64,000 bases of DNA from JBDHHQ01 sp039586035 (GTDB lineage: Bacteria > Gemmatimonadota > Gemmatimonadetes > Longimicrobiales > Gaopeijiaceae): contig JBDHLD010000010.1 in the NCBI GenBank assembly GCA_039586035.1, forward strand, positions 16,810 through 80,809, given 5' to 3'. Numbering within the stretch: position 1 is the stretch's first letter; the number at the start of each line of letters is the position of its first letter. Under the pieces are notes generated by a model. The model saw nothing but the letters and a program-made list of their open reading frames with translations, did no database searches and was not told the DNA's origin. Positions 8,784-17,295 of the stretch are shown piece after piece. Made by a program: the position numbers and the translations under genes.

Positions 8784-9288
8784 GCTCGTCCACGGCGTCG
8801 GTCGACGCCCTCCAGGTACCGCTCTTCCCCCCCTCCTTGCTGATCAGCTTCACGTCACGCACGACCATGCCTTTGTCCAAGGCCTTGGCCATATCGTAGA
8901 CGGTCAACAGCGCCAGGGACGCGGCTACGAGCGCCTCCATCTCCACGCCGGTCTGACCGGCGATCCGGGCCTCGGCCCGGGCCACGACACCCGGCAGGGT
9001 CGTGTCCAGACTCAGATCCACCGAGACGGACGCGCCGGGGAGGGCGTGGCACAGGGGGATGAGCTCGGCGGTGCGCTTCCCCGCCATGATCCCCGCCAAG
9101 CGGGCCACCTGGAGGGCGTCGCCCTTCGGGCCGCGCCCATCACGGACCGCCTGGAAGGCCGCCTCGGACATCTCGATCCGGCCCTCGGCGACGGCGGTGC
9201 GGTGCGTGACCGCCTTGTCGCTCACGTCCACCATGCGGGGCTGCCCCTCCGCGTCCAGGTGGGTCAGCCGGGGAGTGGGGTCGTTCAC
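8773..9288 (-). CDS. moaC: Cyclic pyranopterin monophosphate synthase
   Basis: Converts the MoaA product into cyclic pyranopterin monophosphate in molybdenum cofactor synthesis. The GTG at 9288, with GAGGAAC upstream, gives 171 aa. Typical MoaC blocks are MVDVSDKAVTHRTAVAEG, AGIMAGKRTAELIPLCHALP (substrate-pocket His/Lys region), GQTGVEMEALVAASLALLTV and YDMAKALDKGMVV with the catalytic Asp/Lys, then KLISKEGGKSG. It is the last gene of the long minus-strand train. No other moa/moe gene is in the window, so the rest of the pathway must lie elsewhere. Confidence 0.95.
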   Translation of the reverse strand: MNDPTPRLTHLDAEGQPRMVDVSDKAVTHRTAVAEGRIEMSEAAFQAVRDGRGPKGDALQVARLAGIMAGKRTAELIPLCHALPGASVSVDLSLDTTLPGVVARAEARIAGQTGVEMEALVAASLALLTVYDMAKALDKGMVVRDVKLISKEGGKSGTWRASTDAVDEPTA

Positions 9289-9335
9289 GTCACGTTCCTC
9301 TCGGTCGGGCCCGTCGGCGGTCCCCCGCCGGCTGC

Positions 9336-10490
9336 TCAGTGTGCTGGCCCGGTGCGTGCCAGATGCCGTTGCAGGTCCCTGAGCAAGCCGGCGACGATGA
9401 GTTGTGGGTTCACGTTGCCCGCCGCCAGGATACGGGCGTGGTCCAGCGCCTCGAGTGCCCGTGCCGGCTGGGCTGGATGGATGGCGCCCTCGCGCACGGC
9501 GCTTTCCAGGGTATCGCGGGCGTCTATGTTCACGATCGCGTCCGGAACGCCGGCGGCGGCCGCACCCAGGTCCCGGAGCCACCCCTCCAGCGCCGAGAAG
9601 AGGCCGGTCAGGGCGCGGGCTCGGGACACGCCGAACCCCAGCGCCGGTCCAAAGGCGGCGCCGCGACGGTCGCTCAAGCCCGCGCGCAGCAGGCGGAACG
9701 CGTCCCGTCGCGTCCGCTCGAGCGGGCCGGGCTCGCCCTCGTCGCCGAGAAAGCCCAGCGCCCGCCCGATAGCCCCCTGCGAGAGCAGCGCCGCCCGTTC
9801 GGCCTCGTCGGGGTCAGCCCCCGCCCGGGCCACGAGGAAATCGCTGACCTCCGAGGCGGTCAGGGCCGGCACGTGGAGCGGCAGGGTCCTCGAACGAATC
9901 GTCGGGAGCAGACGCCCGGGTTCGCCGGACGTCAGGATGAACCAGGTGTGGGAGGGGGGCTCCTCGAGAAGCTTGAGGATGGCGTTGGCAGCCTCCGGGC
10001 TGGCCTCCTGGGGGACGAGCTCCTCGGCGCGGGAGATGACGAACACCTGCCGGTGGGCCATGGCCGGCCGCTGGACTGCCTTTCTGCGCAGGGTCTGCAC
10101 CGCGGCCAGGTACAGCCCCTTGGGCTCGTCGTCCTGAAGCGACCGCAGGGGCTGGTTCCTCCACTCGGCCAGGGCCTGCGCCCTGGCGTCTTCCAGCGCT
10201 CCGCGCAGGCGGTCCCCCGACACCCCCTTCGGCCGCGCCAGGGGGAAGTACCAGTGGACGTCCGGATGCTCCAGCCTGGCGGAGAGGTGGCATTGGCGGC
10301 AGGTGTCGCAGGGACCCTCGGGCCCCGGCGCCTCGCAGACCGCGAGCTGCGCGGCCCACAGAGCGAGGCGCTGCTTCCCGACGCCGGGAGCGCCGTGCAG
10401 CAGGAGCGGACCGGGCAGGCCTCCGCGGGAGAGGGCGCTGGCCAGCAGCCCGCGGGCCCGGACGTGACCTTGGACCGGATGCAGCTTCAC
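9336..10490 (-). CDS. holB: DNA polymerase III clamp-loader subunit delta'
   Basis: AAA+ subunit of the clamp loader that opens the sliding clamp at replication. The GTG at 10490 overlaps the envC-like stop as GTGA. The 384-aa product opens with VQGHVRARGLLASAL, then Walker A GAPGVGKQ (33-40) and a four-cysteine zinc module (Cys52, 61, 64, 67), the classic arrangement in delta' and gamma/tau. VFVISRAEELVPQEAS and ANAILKLLEEPPSHTWFILT are clamp-loader signatures, with TIRSRTLPLHVP as the sensor/Arg region. A complete P-loop is present, whereas E. coli delta' lacks a functional one. The C-terminal collar domain is helical. Confidence 0.92.
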   Translation of the reverse strand: MKLHPVQGHVRARGLLASALSRGGLPGPLLLHGAPGVGKQRLALWAAQLAVCEAPGPEGPCDTCRQCHLSARLEHPDVHWYFPLARPKGVSGDRLRGALEDARAQALAEWRNQPLRSLQDDEPKGLYLAAVQTLRRKAVQRPAMAHRQVFVISRAEELVPQEASPEAANAILKLLEEPPSHTWFILTSGEPGRLLPTIRSRTLPLHVPALTASEVSDFLVARAGADPDEAERAALLSQGAIGRALGFLGDEGEPGPLERTRRDAFRLLRAGLSDRRGAAFGPALGFGVSRARALTGLFSALEGWLRDLGAAAAGVPDAIVNIDARDTLESAVREGAIHPAQPARALEALDHARILAAGNVNPQLIVAGLLRDLQRHLARTGPAH

Positions 10491-11746
10491 GGTGCGCCCT
10501 CGGGGGGCTTGAGCCAGCGCAGCGGATCCAGGGCCTGGGGCGCGGTGCCGTCCACCGGGCCTCGGATCTGGAACTCCATGTGAGCCCCCTCCGGCGTCTG
10601 ACGCCCTCCCACGGTGCCCACGATCTGGCCCTGCTCCAGGTCCCGCCCCTCGACCACGCCGACGTCCTGGAGGTAGAGGTAGAGCGTGTAGAACCCGTCG
10701 CCGTGGCTCACGACCACGGTTGGGCCGTAGCCCTCGAAAGGGCCGGCCAGCACGACGCGACCGGGCATGACGGCACGCACTGGAGTTCCGGTCGGTGCCC
10801 CGATCCCCAACCCGTTCCACCTCAGCACGATCCCGTTCGGACGCTCCTCCCGCCCGAATCGATAGACGATGCTTCCCTCGACCGGCCAATCCAGGGATCC
10901 TTCGTCGAGCGCTTCGAAACCGGTGGTGGCCGAGGGCAGGGTCACCTCCCGGGGCGCGTCCCCGACGCGCGTGGCCTCCAGGTCCTCGAGGAGACCTTCG
11001 AGGTGGGCGTGGTCGGCATCGAGTTTCTCGATCCGTCCCTGCCTGAGCGCCTCTTCCGAGCGATACTCGTTCAGCATGCGCTGATGGGTCGCCTCGACGT
11101 TGCGCAGCTCGGTAAGCTCGTCCTCCTTGAGCCTGCGGAGGCGCTCGAGCTCGACCAGGCTCTGCTGCAGCTCCCGGTCCTGGAGCACCAGGGAGGACTC
11201 GAGCTGGCTCACCCGGTCCACGAGAGCGCGGTCGTACGCCGCGATCAGGCGCAGGTACCGGTATCGGTTCAGCAGATTCGAGAACGAGTCCGCTCCCAGG
11301 AGCACGCGAACCGTGTGCATCGGCCCGTCTTTGTAGATGAGTCGCAGCCGCTCGTTCAGCGTGAGCTGGCTCGATCTGAGCCGGTCCCGCGTGGCCGCGA
11401 GGTCCGTGCTGGTTCGCTGGTTCTGCATCGCCACCGCTTCGACCTGGAAATCCACCTCGGCAAGCACGGACCGGGAGGCCGAAAGCTGCCGCTCGACGTT
11501 GCGAAGCTCGGCCGAGGCGTCGCGCGCCCGGGTTCTGAGACCGTCCATTTCGCCCTGGAGCTGCATGCGCTCCGTGCGGATCTCCTCGAGGCGTCTCTGG
11601 CTGGCCAGGATGTCGCGCGTGACGTCGGGCTCCTGCGCGCCGACGCTTCCCGTCGGGACCCACGCCAGGACCAGGGCGGCGAACGGCATCCAACGGACGT
11701 GATGGGCGACCGGCGGCCTGCGAGGGGCGCGTCCTTCCCGTCTCAT
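10487..11746 (-). CDS. EnvC-like murein hydrolase activator (coiled coil plus degenerate LytM/M23)
   Basis: A secreted 419-aa protein; I start it at the ATG at 11746, one base after the ftsX stop. A signal peptide ends near residue 38 (VGAQ). Residues about 45-240 are a long heptad-rich coiled coil (RRLEEIRTERMQLQGEM onward), and the C-terminal ~130 residues are a LytM domain (GAPTGTPVRAVMPGRVVLAG, VVSHGDGFYTLYLYL). Two metal-ligand sites of active M23 peptidases are altered: the usual GIDI is GLGIG, and the HLHFE motif is HMEFQ. The domain is therefore probably non-catalytic, as in E. coli EnvC, which activates amidases under FtsEX control. Sitting directly after ftsE-ftsX supports exactly that role. 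Confidence 0.88.
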   Translation of the reverse strand: MRREGRAPRRPPVAHHVRWMPFAALVLAWVPTGSVGAQEPDVTRDILASQRRLEEIRTERMQLQGEMDGLRTRARDASAELRNVERQLSASRSVLAEVDFQVEAVAMQNQRTSTDLAATRDRLRSSQLTLNERLRLIYKDGPMHTVRVLLGADSFSNLLNRYRYLRLIAAYDRALVDRVSQLESSLVLQDRELQQSLVELERLRRLKEDELTELRNVEATHQRMLNEYRSEEALRQGRIEKLDADHAHLEGLLEDLEATRVGDAPREVTLPSATTGFEALDEGSLDWPVEGSIVYRFGREERPNGIVLRWNGLGIGAPTGTPVRAVMPGRVVLAGPFEGYGPTVVVSHGDGFYTLYLYLQDVGVVEGRDLEQGQIVGTVGGRQTPEGAHMEFQIRGPVDGTAPQALDPLRWLKPPEGAP

Positions 11747-11747
11747 C

Positions 11748-12605
11748 TCACACCTCGCGCACGTGGCGCCGCACGGCGGCGCCACTGGCGACGAGACCGA
11801 AGAGCATCCCCGCCATGAGGCCGCCTGCGACCCATTCGGTGGGAAGCCACGCGAGCTCGAACAAGAGCTCGGTGACGGCGCGGAACGTGACGTACGCCAA
11901 CCCGGCCGCCGCGACCCCGCCCAGGAGGCCCGTGAGGGCTCCCTCGATCAGGAACGGCCGACGGATGAATCCGTCGCGGGCGCCGACGAGTCGCATGACG
12001 TAGATCTCGTCGCGCCGCGCAAAGACGGCCAGCCGGACGGCCGTCCCGATGATGAGCGCGGCCGAGAGCGCGAAGGCCAGTCCCAGGACGGACGTGGCGG
12101 CGGCGCCCATGCGCCGGAGCAGGTACAGCTTGTCCAGCCACTCCCTGCCGAACCGCACGTCCTCGGCGACCGGGTAGGAGGCGGCCCGGTCGGCGACGCG
12201 GGCCACGGCGTTCGGCGTGCGACTTCGGGGATGGAGGGAGATCTCCAGGGACGCAGGCAGCGGGTTCACATCGAGGTCGGTGAAGAGGTCACCGAATTCG
12301 GGCAGCTCGGCCTGGGCGTCCTCGAGGGCCTGCTCCTTGCTGACGAACTCGACGCCCTCGACCTCGGGCATGCTGGTCAGCTCCTCCTTCGCCAGCTCCA
12401 GGTCCACTGGATCACCGTCGTCCCGCAGGTAGACGACCAGCTCCACACGCTCTTCGACGCTCGCGAGAGCGATCTGCATGTTGTGGGCGACCAGGGCGAA
12501 GAGGCCGACGACATAGAGGGCGAGCCCCACCATGGCCGCGGATAGACCCGTGAGCACGGGGGCCCGCCGAAACCCCGCGATCGCTTCTCGTAGGGCGTAG
12601 CTCAT
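11748..12605 (-). CDS. ftsX: Cell division protein FtsX
   Basis: Membrane subunit of the FtsEX complex, which is ABC-transporter-like but transmits ATP-driven conformational change to periplasmic peptidoglycan hydrolase activators. The 285-aa protein has a first membrane helix at about 18-40, a periplasmic domain of about 130 residues (VELVVYLRDDGDP, VEFVSKEQALEDAQAELPEF), then three helices including the conserved FARRDEIYVMRLVGARDGF cytoplasmic loop and FLIEGALTGLLGG. ATGA overlaps ftsE upstream, and the envC-like gene begins one base after its stop, so the three proteins are probably made together. Confidence 0.95.
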   Translation of the reverse strand: MSYALREAIAGFRRAPVLTGLSAAMVGLALYVVGLFALVAHNMQIALASVEERVELVVYLRDDGDPVDLELAKEELTSMPEVEGVEFVSKEQALEDAQAELPEFGDLFTDLDVNPLPASLEISLHPRSRTPNAVARVADRAASYPVAEDVRFGREWLDKLYLLRRMGAAATSVLGLAFALSAALIIGTAVRLAVFARRDEIYVMRLVGARDGFIRRPFLIEGALTGLLGGVAAAGLAYVTFRAVTELLFELAWLPTEWVAGGLMAGMLFGLVASGAAVRRHVREV

Positions 12606-13285
12606 CGACCGTTCGTGTCGGCTGCCGAGTCGTAGACGAGGCGTCCCTGATCCAGCTCGAGCAGCCGGACGTGGGGGTAGCTGCGGACGAGCTCGAGATC
12701 ATGGGTCGCAACGAGGACGGCGGTGCCCCGGGCGTTGATGTCCCAGAACAGATCGATCACGCCACGGGTCGCCCGCTCGTCGAGGTTGCCGGTGGGCTCG
12801 TCTGCCAGGAGGACCACGGGATCGTTGGCCAGGGCACGGGCGATGGCCACGCGCTGGCGCTCTCCCCCCGAAAGCTCGTCCACCGAGGCACCACCCTTGG
12901 CCGCCAACCCCACCTGGCTGAGCAGGCGCTGGGTGCGGGGGACGATCTCGCTCCGTGGCGCGCCCGTGACCTCGAGGGCGAACGCCACGTTCTCTCGGGC
13001 CGTCCGCCCTGGAAGCAAGCGGAAATCCTGGAAGACGTGGCCCACGCGTCTCCTGACCTTCCAGACGTCACGCGCCGGCGTACGCTTGGACGAGTACCCG
13101 CTCACGCGCACCTCGCCGCTCGTGGGTCGCTCCCCCAGGTGGATGAGGCGCATGGTCGTGGACTTGCCAGACCCGGAATGACCGGTGAGAAAGGCGAACT
13201 CCCCCTTCCGGATGTGGAAGGAGATACCGGCCACTGCCGGGGTTTCCGCCTTGTACTCCTTCGTGACGTTGGTGAGCTTGATCAC
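12602..13285 (-). CDS. ftsE: Cell division ATP-binding protein FtsE
   Basis: ATPase of the FtsEX complex, 227 aa from a GTG at 13285. Walker A is GHSGSGKST, the Q-loop is in HVFQDFRLLPGRTARENVAF (an FtsE-typical stretch), the ABC signature is LSGGERQRVAIARAL, Walker B is VVLLADEPTGNLD, and the switch His is in VATHDLELV. It is directly coupled to ftsX by an ATGA overlap and lies 34 nt downstream of pdxA. ATP hydrolysis by FtsE is known to gate amidase activation at the septum in model diderms. Confidence 0.95.
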   Translation of the reverse strand: MIKLTNVTKEYKAETPAVAGISFHIRKGEFAFLTGHSGSGKSTTMRLIHLGERPTSGEVRVSGYSSKRTPARDVWKVRRRVGHVFQDFRLLPGRTARENVAFALEVTGAPRSEIVPRTQRLLSQVGLAAKGGASVDELSGGERQRVAIARALANDPVVLLADEPTGNLDERATRGVIDLFWDINARGTAVLVATHDLELVRSYPHVRLLELDQGRLVYDSAADTNGR

Positions 13286-13319
13286 GGCCGGAGAGTGTGC
13301 CAGGGAGCGCCCAAAAAAA

Positions 13320-14273
13320 CTAGCTCTGGCCGGTGACGTGCGCCAGCCGGTGAGCCATGCTCAGGGCCTCTACCGTCGATGAAGGGTCGGCCACGCCGCG
13401 CCCCGCGATGTCGAAGGCCGTACCGTGGTCCGGAGACGTGCGAACGAACGGCAGACCCAGCGTCACGTTCACCCCGCTCCCGAACGACACCGTCTTGAAG
13501 GCGGCCATCCCGACGTCGTGGTAGGGAGCCACCACGGCATCGAACTCGCCCTCGATCGCGCGCCTGAACACCGTGTCCGCCGGGATAGGCCCGTGGACCG
13601 AAAGCTGGTGGTCCCGGAGGCGCGCGACGGTCGGAGCCAGGATCCCTGCCTCCTCATCTCCGAACAGACCCCCGTCCGAGGCGTGAGGATTCAGGGCGCA
13701 CAAGGCGACCTGCGGGTCGGAGATGCCCCAGCCCTCCCTGAGCGCTTCGATCAGAAGGCGAGTCTGGGTTTCCAGCAGGCGGCCGGTCAGCCGCTCGGGA
13801 ACCGCCCGAAGCGGCAGGTGGGTGGTGGCGAGGAGCACCCGCAGCGCCCCGCCGAGTCGCGTGCGCTCGGCCGCCATCAACATCCCGACGACGGAGGCGG
13901 CGGTGAGGTGCTGGAGCATCTCCGTCTGGCCCGGGACGTCCCACCCGGCCGCCCGCAGGGCGGGTTTGCTCACCGGTCCGGTCACCACGGCGGCCACCTC
14001 TCCGGCCACGGCCATGCGCACGGCCTCTTCCACGGCCCGAGCCGACACCCTCCCCGCCGATGCCTCGGAGCCGTCGAATCGGTCTACCGCGTGGAAGGGG
14101 AGGCCGCACGAGGAAGCCTCCTCGTGACCGAGGGCCAGGATGGAGGCATCGGGGTGCGCGTCGAGGAACGAACGGGCGGCAACCGGGGCCAGCTCGGGTC
14201 CGATGCCCCGAGGGTCTCCCAACGTCAGGGCGATGGGCTTGCTCAAGCTGGTCGGTATCGGTGGTGAGGCCAA
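13320..14273 (-). CDS. pdxA: 4-hydroxythreonine-4-phosphate dehydrogenase family
   Basis: NAD-dependent oxidative decarboxylase of the DXP-dependent pyridoxal phosphate pathway. The conserved opening is ALTLGDPRGIGPEL; metal-ligand histidines fall in TTHLPLRAVP, in NPHASDGGLFGDEEAGI and in APYHDVGMAAFK. GVNVTLGLPFVRTSPDHGTA is the substrate loop. The usual YHDQG motif reads YHDVG here. The start is uncertain: the frame opens at a TTG (14273) with no strong ribosome site, giving 317 aa. Adjacency to surA is conserved in E. coli and many diderms, which supports true PdxA over the related PdxA2/four-carbon acid kinase-linked enzymes. Confidence 0.9.
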   Translation of the reverse strand: MASPPIPTSLSKPIALTLGDPRGIGPELAPVAARSFLDAHPDASILALGHEEASSCGLPFHAVDRFDGSEASAGRVSARAVEEAVRMAVAGEVAAVVTGPVSKPALRAAGWDVPGQTEMLQHLTAASVVGMLMAAERTRLGGALRVLLATTHLPLRAVPERLTGRLLETQTRLLIEALREGWGISDPQVALCALNPHASDGGLFGDEEAGILAPTVARLRDHQLSVHGPIPADTVFRRAIEGEFDAVVAPYHDVGMAAFKTVSFGSGVNVTLGLPFVRTSPDHGTAFDIAGRGVADPSSTVEALSMAHRLAHVTGQS

Positions 14274-14288
14274 CGTGCCACCACCACG

Positions 14289-15620
14289 CTAGATCCGGAT
14301 CTCCACGTGGGCGGCGGAGCGGAGCTCCGCGAGGATCCGCTCCTGCATCTTCTGCTGGGACAGCACGTCGTGGATCTCGGTCCGGACGTCCTCGAACGTG
14401 GCGACGCCGGCCTCCCGCACCTCGATCACCTGGGCGAGGCCGAAGCTGGTTCGGCCTCCCTGGCCGAACTCGATGGGACCCACGATGGCATCGGCAGGGA
14501 CGCCGGCGAGAGCCGCGCTGTAGCCGGGGGGCAGCTGGTTGAGCTGGTCGGTCGCCACCGTGGCCGTGTCGGGGATCGGCCCGGCGCCGAACTCCTCCTG
14601 GAGCGCGCCGAAGGCCTCGCCCTGCTCCAGCCGGGTTCGGATCTCGGTAGCCGTGGTGCGGGCCCGCTGGAGGTCTTCCTCCGTGACGTCGGGCTGCACG
14701 AGTATGTGGCGGGCCTTCCGCTCGGGTCCTCGCACCCGCTCCACCATGATGAGGTGATACCCGAACTCGGTTTCGATGGGAATGCTGACCTGGCCGGGGC
14801 GGAGCTCGAATGCCGCGTCCTCGAACTCCTTGACGAAGCCACTCCCCCGCCGGAACCAGCCCAGATCTCCGCCCAGCTGTTGCGACCCGGGATCGTCCGA
14901 GTGTCGGCGGGCCAGCTCCTCGAAGTCCTCGCCAGCCAGGAGCTGCTCCAGGATGTCCTCGGCCTCGGCCATGGCCGCCGCCTTTGCCGAGTCGGCCGCC
15001 TCCGCGTTGAGGACGATGTTGGCGAAGGTGATCGTGGCCGGCCGTTCCGGAAGGGCGTCGCGCTGGCTCTCGAAGAACTCACGCATCTCGGACTCCTCGA
15101 CGATCACCGCACGGCGACCTGCAGCCTGGCGCGCCAGAAACTGCTGTTGGAGGTTCTGCTTGCGAGCCTCCGTCCGTAGATATTCGCGGTACTCCGTCAA
15201 CGTCCAGCCCTGTTGGCTCAAGGCGCGTTGCAGGGCCGCCTGACCACCCATCGTCCGCGTCCTCTGGTCCAGCTCGTCATCGACGATGGCGTTGATCCGG
15301 CCATCGTCCACGGTGATCAGGGTGTCCTTGAGGGCGGCCTGGAGAAGCAGCTGCTCGTTGACCAACGCCTCGAGGACCTGGCTCTGGAGCTCGGCGAGCG
15401 CGGCCGAATCCGTGGGCATCTGCTGGCCGAGCTGAAACATGCGCTCAGTGACCTGGGACATGACGATGGCCGAGTCGCCGACGACCGCCACGACCCGATC
15501 GACGAACTCGGGGTCGGCCCCGGGCATGCCGGGCAGCTGCGCGGCGGCCGGACGCGGCGCTGTCAGGAGCGTCGCCGCGATGAGCCACGTGGAGGCGTTG
15601 AGTATCGTTCGACCGTTCAC
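14289..15620 (-). CDS. surA: SurA-like periplasmic chaperone / peptidyl-prolyl isomerase
   Basis: A 443-aa exported folding factor for outer-membrane proteins. A GTG at 15620 with AGGA upstream begins a signal peptide ending near PAAAQ. The SurA N-terminal chaperone region is seen in FVDRVVAVVGDSAIVMSQV and VLEALVNEQLLLQAAL. A full parvulin domain covers about 195-300 (EDFEELARRHSDDPGSQQLG, GYHLIMVERV), and a second one follows in reduced form (ARHILVQPDVTEEDL). The neighbour pdxA matches the E. coli order. It is paired with a second parvulin lipoprotein immediately upstream, so the cell has at least two such factors from one transcript. Confidence 0.92.
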   Translation of the reverse strand: MNGRTILNASTWLIAATLLTAPRPAAAQLPGMPGADPEFVDRVVAVVGDSAIVMSQVTERMFQLGQQMPTDSAALAELQSQVLEALVNEQLLLQAALKDTLITVDDGRINAIVDDELDQRTRTMGGQAALQRALSQQGWTLTEYREYLRTEARKQNLQQQFLARQAAGRRAVIVEESEMREFFESQRDALPERPATITFANIVLNAEAADSAKAAAMAEAEDILEQLLAGEDFEELARRHSDDPGSQQLGGDLGWFRRGSGFVKEFEDAAFELRPGQVSIPIETEFGYHLIMVERVRGPERKARHILVQPDVTEEDLQRARTTATEIRTRLEQGEAFGALQEEFGAGPIPDTATVATDQLNQLPPGYSAALAGVPADAIVGPIEFGQGGRTSFGLAQVIEVREAGVATFEDVRTEIHDVLSQQKMQERILAELRSAAHVEIRI

Positions 15621-15676
15621 TTCAGATCCTGGATGCTCCGTGGGGCCCCGTCTTGCCGGCCGCCGGGGTTCGACGC

Positions 15677-15736
15677 GGGCGCGGGCCCGCGCCCAAGCCC
15701 TGTGTAACCGAGGCCTTGGCGGCGGGTTCCCCGCCG
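15677..15736. other. Two strong GC hairpins between the parvulin genes
   Basis: The 138-nt gap between the two parvulin genes contains a perfect 18-nt palindrome at 15677-15694 (GGGCGCGGGCCCGCGCCC) and a second 7-bp hairpin at 15720-15736. Neither is followed by a T-run, so simple intrinsic termination is doubtful. They may limit or process the transcript inside the operon, or mark a binding site. The rest of the gap carries no gene. Confidence 0.4.
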
Positions 15737-15758
15737 GGGCTCGCTGGGGTGCCGCCTC

Positions 15759-17210
15759 CTAGGGTGATCCACTCGAGTCCGCAGGCGGCGGCGCGTTGGG
15801 TGCGGGCGCCGGTGCCGGTGCGGGGGCCCCCGTCTCCACGGGCGGTGGATTGCCTCCGAAGCTCTCGACCCGCTCCACCACCTGCGGGACCGCCGTGGGG
15901 AACCACTCACCGCGGTACTCCGTGCGCAGCGCGTACGAGATGACGCCCAGAGGAATCACGTCCCGCTGCCCCTGGAGGATCTCGCCGAGGTTCTGGTTCA
16001 CGCGCTGGGCGATGGCTTCCCGCTGCGTCTGTCCTTCGGCGGGGGCGATGTCACGCAGGCCCAGCTGCGCTACCGCCAGCCCGAAGCGGCTCCGGGCTCG
16101 CTCCATGATCGAGTCGGTCTCTTCCTGACCGAGGACGAAGCCCTGGCGCTCGGCTTCGTTCACGAGCAGCTCGGCACGGGCCAGGCTGCGGACCATGCCG
16201 TCGAGTGCCGAGCTGTCGGCACTGGGGATCTGCGAGCGGAAGGCCGGTGGACGAGCCTGGATGAACTCCTGGAATTCGCCCACGGTGAATTCCCCGCCGT
16301 CAAAGGTGGCTACGGGACGCGCAGCGGCACGGCTCCCCAGCCGTTGGCCCGGACGACGGGCGAGCTCTTGGAGGGCCGGGAAGGTCTCGCTCCGGATCTC
16401 CACGTTGGCCGGCTCCTCGACGCTGGCGACGTAGACCGACTCCGCCGCTGCGACCCTCGCCGCCCGTACCTGTGCCAGGAACTCCACGCGGTTGTCGTCG
16501 AGGGACTCGAGGTGCTTCTCGTCGACGAGGATCACGTGATAGCCGTAGATGGTCTCGACGGGGTCGGATATCTCGCCCGTCTCGAGGGCAAAGGCCGCGG
16601 CCTCGAACGGACCGACCATGTCGCCACGCCCGAAGGTACCCAGGTCACCACCGAGCTCGGCGGAGCCTCTGTCCTGGCTGTACTCCCGGGCGAGAGCGGA
16701 GAAATCCTCGCCGCGCTCCGCGCGCCGCTTGAGGTCCTCGGCAAGGGCGCGCACGCTGTCCCGCTCCGCGTCCGAGGCGCCCGTCCCCAGGCTGAGCAGG
16801 ATGTGGCGTGCTCTCACCTCGCCGCCGGGCCCGGATTGCGCCCAGAGGGACGTGAGCTCCTCGTCGGAAACGAGCGTGTCGACCTGAATGACCTGGTCCC
16901 GCAGGCGGTACACCATCTCCTGTTCGATCTCGGTCCGCACCAGGGGCGATAGGTCAACGGCTTCGAGGAGGGAATCTCCCACGGAGGCCGTGGCGATCAA
17001 CGTGTAGTCGATCCAGAGGTCCGCCAACGCTTCGACGATCTCCGGGCGGTTGGGGAGCTGGCTCTGGTTGGCCAGCAGTCGCGCTGCGTGCTCGATGGTG
17101 AGCTGGTGGTCCTCGGCGACGGCCAGAACGTCGGGGTCCGGGCCGTTGTCGCAGCCGCCGAGGACGGCGAGAAGGACCACGGCGATTGCGGGTCTCTTAT
17201 GGCGGATCAT
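15759..17210 (-). CDS. Parvulin-type peptidyl-prolyl isomerase lipoprotein
   Basis: A 483-aa envelope protein. The N-terminus ends in VLLAVLGGC, a lipobox, so it should be lipid-anchored. Residues about 30-110 form a SurA/PrsA-like helical chaperone region. A well-conserved parvulin domain spans about 125-235 (RARHILLSLG, EDFSALAREYSQDRGSAELG, YGYHVILVDEK). A further region (FTVGEFQEFIQARPP, then ARAELLVNEAERQGF) looks like a repeat of the chaperone part. The C-terminus is a Pro/Ala-rich low-complexity tail. Its role is probably folding of exported proteins together with the SurA-like protein encoded next. The start at 17210 has AAGGAGCAGGAG directly upstream. Confidence 0.88.
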   Translation of the reverse strand: MIRHKRPAIAVVLLAVLGGCDNGPDPDVLAVAEDHQLTIEHAARLLANQSQLPNRPEIVEALADLWIDYTLIATASVGDSLLEAVDLSPLVRTEIEQEMVYRLRDQVIQVDTLVSDEELTSLWAQSGPGGEVRARHILLSLGTGASDAERDSVRALAEDLKRRAERGEDFSALAREYSQDRGSAELGGDLGTFGRGDMVGPFEAAAFALETGEISDPVETIYGYHVILVDEKHLESLDDNRVEFLAQVRAARVAAAESVYVASVEEPANVEIRSETFPALQELARRPGQRLGSRAAARPVATFDGGEFTVGEFQEFIQARPPAFRSQIPSADSSALDGMVRSLARAELLVNEAERQGFVLGQEETDSIMERARSRFGLAVAQLGLRDIAPAEGQTQREAIAQRVNQNLGEILQGQRDVIPLGVISYALRTEYRGEWFPTAVPQVVERVESFGGNPPPVETGAPAPAPAPAPNAPPPADSSGSP

Positions 17211-17295
17211 CTACTCCTGCTCCTTGGTTTCGCTCGTTCGGCCGGTCCCCACCCGTCCCGTCCCTTCCCTCGCCGTTCAAACGTCGTCGTTGTCA

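Noticed and set aside
10491..11693. Extension of the holB frame upstream to 11693
   Set aside because: The added region is a frame-shifted reading of the envC-like gene; holB conservation begins at the GTG at 10490.
13320..14273. Assignment of the pdxA gene as a PdxA2-type four-carbon acid dehydrogenase because of YHDVG
   Set aside because: No linked kinase of that pathway, and surA adjacency fits classical pdxA.
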